Made by a program: the position numbers and the translations under genes. A stretch of DNA of 6,899 nucleotides from JBNKDD01 sp050288085 (GTDB lineage Bacteria; Chloroflexota; Anaerolineae; Aggregatilineales; UBA3940): positions 1 through 6,899 of the forward strand of contig JBNKDD010000306.1 in assembly GCA_050288085.1 (NCBI GenBank), in the 5' to 3' direction. Under the pieces are notes generated by a model. The model was not told the DNA's origin, did no database searches, and saw only the letters and a list, made by a program, of their open reading frames with translations. Within the stretch, counting starts at the first letter, position 1. Each line of letters begins with the position of its first letter. This document shows positions 1 through 5,690 of the stretch, in pieces.

Positions 1-1231
1 AGCCTTCTGGGCCGGATAAGGCGATCCCGGCATGCCCGTAGACTTCCTGTCCGGGCAGTTGGGCGGCATTCGCCCCACCCTGAGAGACGGCCCGCTTCAT
101 CAAGTTTGTCATGACTTCCGCGCTGTCACGGCTGATTGTCCCCCTGGGGTTGCCCGCTGCCGCTGTCGGCTCCCACTCACCGCCGGGGGGGCGGGTGGCA
201 TTGACCAATCGTAAGGCGGGCATCTGGCCGTGATTGGCAAAAGCCGAAGCGACCATCACCATTTGGAGCGGGCTGACGGTCAGGTCGCTCTGGCCTACTA
301 AGGTGAGGTCTGGATCGAAGTCAGCCGCTTCGACCGCCTCGGCGGGGAGTTCGAACTGAGGCGCATCGACCAACCCGAAGTCGGCCAGCATATCGCTAAG
401 AACCGGGGTGGTAATATCTAAACTCTGGAACGGCCCCGGACAGGCCCACAGATAAGCCTTCGCCAGCGTATCAATGGTCGGCCCATCCTGGATGCAGGGC
501 AGGCTGCCATCGTTCACCTGGACGGCTAAAGCGCCGCTCCAGGCATCCTGCGGATCGGCTAAGCGGGTGTTAATCGCGCCACCGAGCAAGGCGCTCTGAA
601 GGATCGTTCCCGGCTGGTAGAGGCCCTGTGTAACGCGGTTGACCAGGGGGGCGTCGGGATCGTCGTTCAGGTCATCCCAGGTATCATCTAATAAATTGGC
701 GTCAAAGGTGGGAGCGCTGCTCATCGCCAGGATATCGCCCTCCGGCACACCGATCACGACCACGCCGCCTTTGTGCCCTGCTAATGCCCGGTCAACAGCC
801 TGCTGGATCGCCAGGTCAAGGGTGAGCTGCACATCGCCGCCAACCTGGGGCCGGTGAAGGCTTTGATTCAGCCATTGATCAAAACCGGTCATGAGAGCAT
901 CACCACGCAGCCAATCATCATACTCGGCTTCGATCCCGCCGACTCCATGCCGCAGGTTGTAATAGCCGACTGCCGGAGCAATCCCCGGATAGGGATAGTT
1001 CCGGGTGACCAGATCGCCATCTGGATCGACCAGGGTTTCGGCCAGGATTTCGCCGTGCCGGTCGACGATCAGGCCGCGTTGGATGCGCTGTTCTTCCAGG
1101 ATCAGGCGCGGATTATCTTCGCGGGCCAACAGGTTATCCTGCTGGATCAATCCCCAATACCCCAGGGCCAGCGCAATCACCGCAAATGCGACCAGAAAAG
1201 CCACGCCTAAGCGTTGAATAGAGTGGTTCAT
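1..1231 (-). CDS. Class B penicillin-binding protein-like protein, C-terminus cut by window edge, transpeptidase motifs degenerate
   Basis: The first 410 residues are visible; the 3' end lies outside the window. Architecture is that of a class B PBP (PbpA/FtsI type), the usual partner of SEDS glycosyltransferases in the outer face of the membrane. Residues about 7-29 form one membrane anchor. Residues 52-65 carry the RGLIVDRHGEILAE dimerisation-domain signature. The transpeptidase-like domain starts near 134 (QLTLDLAIQQAVDRAL) and includes the family segment GQSDLTVSPLQM (313-324). The catalytic motifs do not match: PGTILQ (207-212) replaces PGSxxK, so the nucleophile Ser is Thr209 and the Lys is Gln212; Ala-Cys-Pro (263-265) sits where SxN is expected; HAG (400-402) replaces KTG. 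No internal stop or frameshift is seen, so it reads as a maintained but probably non-catalytic pseudo-PBP. The ATG overlaps the upstream ftsW/rodA stop as ATGA, implying translational coupling. Family is secure; inactivity is inferred from manual alignment. Confidence 0.88.
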   Translation of the reverse strand, partial: MNHSIQRLGVAFLVAFAVIALALGYWGLIQQDNLLAREDNPRLILEEQRIQRGLIVDRHGEILAETLVDPDGDLVTRNYPYPGIAPAVGYYNLRHGVGGIEAEYDDWLRGDALMTGFDQWLNQSLHRPQVGGDVQLTLDLAIQQAVDRALAGHKGGVVVIGVPEGDILAMSSAPTFDANLLDDTWDDLNDDPDAPLVNRVTQGLYQPGTILQSALLGGAINTRLADPQDAWSGALAVQVNDGSLPCIQDGPTIDTLAKAYLWACPGPFQSLDITTPVLSDMLADFGLVDAPQFELPAEAVEAADFDPDLTLVGQSDLTVSPLQMVMVASAFANHGQMPALRLVNATRPPGGEWEPTAAAGNPRGTISRDSAEVMTNLMKRAVSQGGANAAQLPGQEVYGHAGIALSGPEG

Positions 1232-2556
1232 AGGCTCATGGTTAAGGTTTCATGAGACTGCTGGCCGGGATCAGAGATGCCCAGCAGCAAACCGATCATG
1301 ATCAGACTGGATAACAATGAGCTTCCCCCGTAGCTGATAAAGGGCAGTGTGACACCGGTCAGGGGGATCAGCTTGACAACTCCCCCCATAATCATGAGGG
1401 ACTGCATACCCAACGACACGCCGATCCCGGTTGCTAACAGTGCGTGGAAAGGCCGGTGGGTGTTGTTAATAGCGATCTGCATGGCGCGAAAAACCAGCAC
1501 GGCGATACAGGCCAACACACCGACCGCGCCGAGTAATCCCCACTCTTCAGCGATGGCGGCGAACACAAAATCCGAATGGACGACCGGGATATAAGTCGGA
1601 GCGCCCTGTCCGACACCTTCCCCGAATAATCCGCCCGATGCAACAGCCAACAGGGATTGGACGATCTGGAAGGCGCGGTTATCGGCTTCGGGCCAGGGAT
1701 TCCACCAGGTATCGAATCGAAGCTGCACCACGTCGAACAGCCGGTAGCCGACAAATCCGGCAGCCGCCAGCAGCGCCAATCCGACCAGCATGTAGCCCGA
1801 CTGCCCGGTTGATACATACAGCATCGACAGGAAGATAATAAAGAATAAGGAGGCTGCACCCAGGTCGCGCTGCCAGACCAACAGCAGCATACAGAATCCC
1901 CACATCAGCAGCATCGGGCCGAGGTAGGTTAGAGAGGGCAGTTTCCAGCGCCCGACCGTGATGTGCGTCGTCGCGATGATCTCGCGCTTTTCGGCCAGGT
2001 AGCTTGCCAGGAAAATGATCAACAGCAGCTTGAGAATTTCGGAGGGCTGGAAGTAGATAAAACCAAAACCGAGCCACAGGCGCGGCGCAAACTGGTTACC
2101 GGAGGGGTTCACCCCGAAGATAAAGGTCGCGCCCAGCAGTACCAAACCGAGCAGCAGCCAGGTATACCGGTAGCGCCGCAGTAGTCGCAAATTAGAAGGG
2201 AGGGCCGCAGCCCCTACCCCAACGGCGGTAGACAGTGCCAACCAGATCGCCTGTCGGGCAGCAAAGGGTGGAGCCAGCCGCGCCACCAGGGTCAGGCCCC
2301 AACCACCGAGCAGCAGTACCACCGGCAGGAGAACGGGATCACGACCGGGCAGCAGGCGGTTCAAGGCGATATGCGCTCCAACCGCCATCACCAGCCAGAC
2401 GGCGACCGGCCACAATGCCAGCCAACTCTCTCCACGAACCAGGGTAAGCTGAAGGCGGTTCAGGAACACAAACAAACCCGCCGCCGCGAGTAATACCCGC
2501 TCACGGGTTTGGATGGTGTGTGGAGAGAGATTCTGTCTGATGGTGGCTGCAAGCAT
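1228..2556 (-). CDS. FtsW/RodA/SpoVE (SEDS) family lipid II polymerase
   Basis: A 442-residue polytopic membrane protein, slightly longer than typical RodA and similar to FtsW. SEDS proteins polymerise lipid II into glycan strands together with a class B PBP. Family marks visible: QPSEILK (170-176) after the WLG segment, Q-R-DLGAA (229-235) for the usual QPDLGTA, the NPW...QIVQS extracellular loop (286-301), HSDFVFAAIAEEWG (327-340), and the C-terminal GVTLPFISYGGSSLL (401-415). In the catalytic loop the usual NPW-x-D reads NPWPEAD, so Glu290 aligns with the catalytic Asp and an Asp lies two residues later (292). No good Shine-Dalgarno precedes the ATG. It follows the phosphorylase gene by 53 bp containing a perfect palindrome, and its stop overlaps the start of the PBP gene by 4 nt. 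The neighbour order resembles actinobacterial rodA-pbpA, but the sequence alone does not decide between elongation (RodA) and division (FtsW), so no symbol is given. Confidence 0.93.
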   Translation of the reverse strand: MLAATIRQNLSPHTIQTRERVLLAAAGLFVFLNRLQLTLVRGESWLALWPVAVWLVMAVGAHIALNRLLPGRDPVLLPVVLLLGGWGLTLVARLAPPFAARQAIWLALSTAVGVGAAALPSNLRLLRRYRYTWLLLGLVLLGATFIFGVNPSGNQFAPRLWLGFGFIYFQPSEILKLLLIIFLASYLAEKREIIATTHITVGRWKLPSLTYLGPMLLMWGFCMLLLVWQRDLGAASLFFIIFLSMLYVSTGQSGYMLVGLALLAAAGFVGYRLFDVVQLRFDTWWNPWPEADNRAFQIVQSLLAVASGGLFGEGVGQGAPTYIPVVHSDFVFAAIAEEWGLLGAVGVLACIAVLVFRAMQIAINNTHRPFHALLATGIGVSLGMQSLMIMGGVVKLIPLTGVTLPFISYGGSSLLSSLIMIGLLLGISDPGQQSHETLTMSL

Positions 2557-2575
2557 AAAAATGAATTCTTATTGT

Positions 2576-2603
2576 GTAGGGGCGCAGCATGCTGCGCCCC
2601 TAC
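2576..2603. repeat. Perfect 28-bp palindrome between the mtnP and ftsW/rodA genes
   Basis: Half-site GTAGGGGCGCAGCA is followed immediately by its exact reverse complement, with no spacer. It lies 6 bp after the phosphorylase stop and 19 bp before the ftsW/rodA start. In RNA it could form a very stable GC-rich hairpin. No T-run follows it in the direction of transcription (the bases after it are ACACAATAAG), so it is not a classical intrinsic terminator. It looks like a REP-type dispersed element or an intercistronic mRNA-stability hairpin that could set the ratio of upstream to downstream expression. Dispersal cannot be tested here because only one copy is in the window. Confidence 0.85.
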
Positions 2604-2609
2604 GGTTCA

Positions 2610-3485
2610 TTAATCAAAATACTTTCCGACAATCGGCTTCAGGCGCTTGAGCACTTTACCCGGCACTTTGGACTTATCGGTCAGGAAAGCGGTGGCGAGA
2701 GCCTGATCACAATCACAGTCTTTTTCCACCCCTACCAGATTTTCTACCAGGATCGCCAGGGCATTATGCGCGATCGCCAGGTTGGCATTGAGCGTCTGGA
2801 TCACCATCTCGACGGTGACCGGTTCCTCGCTCTCGTGCCAGACATCGTAATCGGTGACGTGGGCCATCACCCCATAGCACATCTCAGCTTCACGGGCGAG
2901 ATAGGCTTCAGGCGAGGTGGTCATCCCGATGATCGACATACCCCACCCTCGGAAGACATTGCTCTCCGCCCTGGTGCTAAAACGCGGCCCCTCGATGGTC
3001 ACAAAGGCCCCGCCCTCGTGAACGGTTCCGCCCGCCTGACGGACACTCCCGGCAATAACCTGGCTCAGCGCCGGGCAGAAGGGAGAAGCCGTGCCAACGT
3101 GGGCAACCAGCCCCTCGCCAAAGAAAGTCCTGCCGCGCTTGTCTTTGGTATTGTCATACAGTTGATCGGGTACGACGATGTGGCCGGGAGCATAATCTTC
3201 CCGGAGCGAACCGCAGGCACTGACGGCAATGACGTTTTCAACCCCCAGCGTTTTCAGGGCATAGATATTGGCCCGGTAAGGCACTTCGGTGGGTAGATGA
3301 ACATGCCCCCGCCCATGACGCGGGATAAATGCTACGCGAACACCGTTCAGCGTGCCGATCATAATTGAATCGGAGGGTGAGCCAAAAGGGGTATCAATCT
3401 GGCGCTCTTCGATGTCGGTCAACTGCGGCATCTTGTACAGCCCGGAGCCGCCGATCACACCAATGCGAATGGGGTCTTCACTCAT
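2610..3485 (-). CDS. mtnP: S-methyl-5'-thioadenosine phosphorylase
   Basis: A 291-residue cytosolic enzyme of the PNP/MTAP family that cleaves methylthioadenosine with phosphate to adenine and 5-methylthioribose-1-phosphate, in purine and methionine salvage from polyamine or autoinducer synthesis. The nucleoside phosphorylase core is complete: phosphate-binding GGSG (12-15) and RHGRGH (56-61), SACGS (89-93), IEGPRFSTRAE (164-174), GMTTSPEAYLAREAEMCY (187-204) and TDYDVW (211-216). The Asp-x-Asp pair (212, 214) is the mark of 6-aminopurine (MTA) rather than guanosine/inosine specificity, and its 24-residue spacing from Met188 matches the human enzyme. A Shine-Dalgarno AAGGAG (3499-3494) lies 8 nt before the ATG. 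The gene sits 21 bp after the FhaB-like gene, co-directional with the cell-wall genes, in the slot occupied by the phosphatase pstP in actinobacteria. The C-terminal CDCD stretch (257-260) is a small oddity. Confidence 0.95.
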   Translation of the reverse strand: MSEDPIRIGVIGGSGLYKMPQLTDIEERQIDTPFGSPSDSIMIGTLNGVRVAFIPRHGRGHVHLPTEVPYRANIYALKTLGVENVIAVSACGSLREDYAPGHIVVPDQLYDNTKDKRGRTFFGEGLVAHVGTASPFCPALSQVIAGSVRQAGGTVHEGGAFVTIEGPRFSTRAESNVFRGWGMSIIGMTTSPEAYLAREAEMCYGVMAHVTDYDVWHESEEPVTVEMVIQTLNANLAIAHNALAILVENLVGVEKDCDCDQALATAFLTDKSKVPGKVLKRLKPIVGKYFD

Positions 3486-3506
3486 CAGGGGTTCTCCTTA
3501 ATCGGG

Positions 3507-3947
3507 TCACTCTAAGTCAAATTTAAACTGGACGCGCCCGATGGTGATTATATCACCGGAGGCCAGGACAACCGCTTCCGAAATCGGGATGCCATCAACG
3601 GCTGTCCCGTTCCGGCTTTGCAAATCAAGCAGCCACCACTGCCCCCCCTGCCAGGTGATCTGGGCATGGTTGGTACTGGCATAGCTGTCGGCAAGCGGGA
3701 TGGTGCTGGTCGGGCTGCGGCCCAGTGTCGTCAACGAGCGGAGGTGGAACGTATCCCCGACCATCAGGGGGACTTCCGGGTCACATTCTACCACGGTCAA
3801 TTGGCCGGGGAGTTTGCGCGAATCGACCAGGTATTGGCTGGATACACGCACATCGCGCCAGACATACCACAGTAAAAGCCCCAGGAAGGCATACAAGGCC
3901 AGGGCTATGATAACTCGCAAACTGAGGAGCAGTATTTCCAACGACAT
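3507..3947 (-). CDS. Membrane-anchored FHA-domain protein, FhaB-like
   Basis: 146 residues: an N-terminal membrane segment (about 5-29) followed by a basic stretch (WRDVRVSSQ), then a short linker and a C-terminal FHA domain (about 70-146). FHA domains bind phosphothreonine peptides made by Ser/Thr kinases. Recognition-loop residues are in place: GR (76-77), Ser91 and His94 in STNHA (Arg of the usual SRxH is Thr), and SRNGT (111-115) with the conserved Asn113. Size and layout match actinobacterial FhaB (FipA), which links kinase signalling to the division and wall machinery. It starts 9 bp after the FhaA-like stop, without a clear Shine-Dalgarno (CCTGATCATAAAAA precedes the ATG), suggesting translational coupling. 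It is likely to recruit a phosphorylated partner to the membrane; the partner and kinase are not in this window. Confidence 0.87.
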   Translation of the reverse strand: MSLEILLLSLRVIIALALYAFLGLLLWYVWRDVRVSSQYLVDSRKLPGQLTVVECDPEVPLMVGDTFHLRSLTTLGRSPTSTIPLADSYASTNHAQITWQGGQWWLLDLQSRNGTAVDGIPISEAVVLASGDIITIGRVQFKFDLE

Positions 3948-3956
3948 TTTTTATGA

Positions 3957-4709
3957 TCAGGTTGATGGATGAGGAGTGGTTCCGGTCGTATCGTCTGCCT
4001 CGTGAGCATTCTCCTCAATATAGATCAGGCTGGTGTTAGCCAGGACAATCACGTCACCCGATTCAAGCACAGCTTCTTGAATCCGGTTGTCATTGACTTT
4101 AGTTCCCCTTGAGCTTCCCAGGTCGAACAAAACAAAGCGCTTGAAGCGCAGTCTGATCTGCGCATGGTGCCGGGACACCCCCGCATCTTCAAGGATGATG
4201 TGATTATCGCGGTGGCGGCCCAGGTTGATCACAGGCCGGTCAAGCGGAATGTGGCGCTCCCCATTGACAATCAGGGTGGCATTCGGCGCATCCCGTTGAA
4301 AGACTTCATGGGTCGGTGCGGGGAGGGCTTCGGTCACCTCCCGGCGCATGGTGGAGTGTCGCGCCTTGATCTGAACCTGTTTCAATCCGATATCAGCATC
4401 GGACAGCAGTTTGACATCCGGGAAGTTGGCGAGCGTATAGCCACCCACCCGTGCAATTTCCGTCAGCTCGTGTGCCAGGATGACGGGCAGATCGGGCTGG
4501 ACCGACATTATCGCCTGGTGATCCTGTGGGTTGAGCCGGACGGTATACAGATCAGGGGCAAGGTGATTATCCTGTGCGCGATCCTCCATTGCCTTGGCAA
4601 GCTGGATCGCCACCTCACGGGGATGGAGCCGACCGGCAAATAACCGGGCAAAGCCACCCTCGATCAACCGTTGTATATGATCCTCAAACCGGGAAAAACC
4701 GTTATACAT
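3957..4709 (-). CDS. DUF3662 + FHA domain protein, FhaA-like
   Basis: 250 residues, two domains. Residues about 1-120 are the FhaA N-terminal domain (DUF3662), recognised from FEDHIQRLIEGGFARLF (8-24), the HPREVAIQLAKAMED helix (29-43) and LAPDLYTVRLNPQDH (50-64). Residues about 143-233 are an FHA domain: INLGR (161-165), SRHHAQI (179-185) and SSRGTKVND (199-207). In this last motif Arg201 stands where most phosphopeptide-binding FHA domains have Asn. The linker between the domains is short compared with the long variable linker of mycobacterial FhaA, and there is no membrane segment. In actinobacteria FhaA binds phosphorylated cell-wall proteins of the same locus. Here it is the first gene of the operon. 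The ATG is chosen because DUF3662 begins immediately after it and a promoter ends only a few bases upstream. Confidence 0.88.
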   Translation of the reverse strand: MYNGFSRFEDHIQRLIEGGFARLFAGRLHPREVAIQLAKAMEDRAQDNHLAPDLYTVRLNPQDHQAIMSVQPDLPVILAHELTEIARVGGYTLANFPDVKLLSDADIGLKQVQIKARHSTMRREVTEALPAPTHEVFQRDAPNATLIVNGERHIPLDRPVINLGRHRDNHIILEDAGVSRHHAQIRLRFKRFVLFDLGSSRGTKVNDNRIQEAVLESGDVIVLANTSLIYIEENAHEADDTTGTTPHPST

Positions 4710-4718
4710 GATGCTGGC

Positions 4719-4747
4719 ATTATAGCCTACGCTGGATAATCGCCCAA
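4719..4747 (-). promoter_or_regulatory. Predicted sigma70 promoter of the fha-mtnP-ftsW/rodA-pbp operon, leaderless geometry
   Basis: On the minus strand a perfect -10 TATAAT (4724-4719) lies 17 nt from a partial -35 TTGGGC (4747-4742). The expected start, about 6-7 nt beyond the -10, is near 4712, leaving about 3 nt before the ATG at 4709. No Shine-Dalgarno can fit, so the mRNA is predicted to be leaderless. Confidence 0.6.
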
Positions 4748-4800
4748 CCTACAACTGCCGGACGATTGCCCGCCATCCGAATGAGGTTTATTTTGAATCA

Positions 4801-4906
4801 ACCTCACCCCCTTCCGAACTGCCTTTTGGCAGTTCTCCCTCCCCCTCTCCAAAATGGAGAGGGGAAAGATCGAGCGCGTTTGAACGCGCGAGAGCTGGGG
4901 TGAGGT
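4801..4906. repeat. Modular foldback repeat, copy 1
   Basis: A 106-bp element bounded by exact 10-bp inverted arms, ACCTCACCCC (4801-4810) and its complement (4897-4906). Inside are three hairpins in series: an 8-bp stem GAACTGCC with TTTT loop (4816-4835), the 9-bp central stem CCCCTCTCC with AAAAT loop (4842-4864), and GCGCGTT with a TG loop (4874-4889) flanked by direct CGAG repeats. Central hairpin and arms recur at 6797-6891. No coding potential and no transposase, so it is best described as a MITE-like or REP-like dispersed element. It fills most of the divergent intergenic region and ends 20 bp before the padR -35 box. Confidence 0.85.
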
Positions 4907-4926
4907 CTACGACTGGCAAAAAAGAG

Positions 4927-4954
4927 TTGACAACCGCCCGCAACACTGTATAAT
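4927..4954 (+). promoter_or_regulatory. Near-consensus sigma70 promoter for the padR unit
   Basis: Perfect -35 TTGACA (4927-4932) and perfect -10 TATAAT (4949-4954) with a 16-nt spacer. The predicted start is about 4961, the first base of the adjacent palindrome, giving a leader of about 50 nt. A promoter this strong normally needs a repressor, which fits the neighbouring operator-like site. Confidence 0.88.
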
Positions 4955-4960
4955 TAGTTA

Positions 4961-4984
4961 AACTATATTGAATTCAATATAGTT
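4961..4984. promoter_or_regulatory. Perfect 24-bp palindrome, likely operator for the PadR-family regulator
   Basis: Half-site AACTATATTGAA is followed directly by its exact complement. It begins 6 bp after the -10 box, so a bound dimer would cover the transcription start. PadR proteins commonly repress their own gene through AT-rich palindromes at the promoter. Position and symmetry support autorepression of the gene starting at 5011; binding itself is inferred. Confidence 0.75.
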
Positions 4985-4997
4985 GAGATAGATAAAT

Positions 4998-5003
4998 GGA
5001 GGT
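4998..5003 (+). promoter_or_regulatory. Shine-Dalgarno deciding the padR start
   Basis: GGAGGT ends 7 nt before the ATG at 5011. The earlier in-frame ATG at 4996 overlaps this site and has no comparable ribosome-binding site of its own, so 5011 is preferred and the protein is 208 residues. Confidence 0.82.
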
Positions 5004-5010
5004 CACCACA

Positions 5011-5637
5011 ATGAAACACGGCCCACCCCGGCCCGGACGCGAATGGCGCGATTTCTGGCGAGCGTGGCGAGAGGAACAGCGGCGTGTCTGGCGGGAGTCT
5101 CACACGGATGACGAACCCTGGGAGCCAACCTTCCCCCCACCGCCGGAGGTCACCGATGCCTGGCGCGAATTCTTTTTCGGCTTTATGGGCGATTGGCCCG
5201 AAGATCACTGGGCTTTTAGTGGGCGGCGTTTCAAACCCTGGCATCAAGGCCAGGCGGCTTTCAACCCGTTTGTGGCCGGATTACTCAGCAAAGGTGGGGG
5301 CTTGCTCCCCCTGATCGTGCTGAACCTGCTGGCTGAGAAAGCCCGCTACGGCAACGAGATCATGGATCTGATCGCCGAGCAAACCGGCGGGCGGTGGGTG
5401 GCAAACCCGGGAGCCATCTATCCACTGCTGACCGGCATGGAGAATCACGGCCTGATCGTCGGGGAGTGGGAAGACCCCCGCAAGCGCACCGTGCGTATCT
5501 ACCGCCTGACCCAGTTCGGCGAACAGGAATTTGAACGGGTAAAGGCTATCGTTCGGCCCAAGCTCAAAGAAGCTATCGAGGTGCTGGAAAAGCTCGCGCG
5601 AGACCTCGAAGGCAGTGAGGGTGAGGGATTGGTATAA
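5011..5637 (+). CDS. PadR-family transcriptional regulator with a long Trp-rich N-terminal extension
   Basis: 208 residues. Residues about 96-175 form the PadR winged helix: LLPLIVLNLLAEKARYGNEI (98-117), then GAIYPLLTGMENHGLI (134-149) as the recognition helix, and the wing with RKRTVRIYRLTQFGEQE. A C-terminal helix (about 176-202) is the likely dimerisation element. The first 95 residues are not part of the DNA-binding fold: they are Arg-, Pro- and aromatic-rich, with nine Trp among the first 77 (12, 16, 19, 27, 37, 51, 62, 67, 77), and look partly disordered. They may sense a ligand or bind a partner; I recognise no known domain. Preceded by a strong promoter and a perfect palindrome over the start site, it is probably a dimeric autorepressor. 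It forms a two-gene unit with the small protein 53 bp downstream, which shares its taste for Trp, Gly-Pro and charged residues. The regulated target beyond itself is unknown. Confidence 0.9.
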   Translation: MKHGPPRPGREWRDFWRAWREEQRRVWRESHTDDEPWEPTFPPPPEVTDAWREFFFGFMGDWPEDHWAFSGRRFKPWHQGQAAFNPFVAGLLSKGGGLLPLIVLNLLAEKARYGNEIMDLIAEQTGGRWVANPGAIYPLLTGMENHGLIVGEWEDPRKRTVRIYRLTQFGEQEFERVKAIVRPKLKEAIEVLEKLARDLEGSEGEGLV

Positions 5638-5690
5638 ACAAATCAAACAACATTGACGAGTAGTGTTTTATTTTAAAGGAGACAAATAAG

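Noticed and set aside
854..1210. Open frame of 118 codons on the plus strand opposite the PBP gene
   Set aside because: Antisense shadow; the minus-strand frame has a membrane anchor and a recognisable PBP dimerisation signature over the same bases.
2576..2603. Palindrome as an intrinsic terminator of mtnP
   Set aside because: No T-run follows the hairpin in the direction of transcription, and the downstream ftsW/rodA gene has no clear promoter of its own.
2589..3296. A 235-codon open frame on the plus strand opposite mtnP
   Set aside because: It lies fully antisense to a complete, motif-rich MTA phosphorylase, its product resembles no family, and its start falls within the palindrome. It is a shadow of the high-GC coding strand.
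4164..4643. Open frame of 159 codons on the plus strand opposite the FhaA-like gene
   Set aside because: Antisense to a clear DUF3662+FHA protein, with no Shine-Dalgarno and no recognisable product.
4801..4906. tRNA or structured RNA gene, because three hairpins are enclosed by a closing stem as in a cloverleaf
   Set aside because: No T-loop or anticodon-arm consensus, arms and spacing do not fit a tRNA, and the same arrangement recurs at 6797-6891 as a dispersed repeat.
4996..5010. Upstream ATG of the PadR-family gene
   Set aside because: It overlaps the GGAGGT ribosome-binding site that serves the ATG at 5011 and has no site of its own.
5638..5690. Separate promoter for the small His/Trp-rich gene (TTGACG at 5653-5658)
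   Set aside because: No -10 hexamer is found at 16-18 nt spacing; the bases there are the Shine-Dalgarno region, so co-transcription with padR is simpler.
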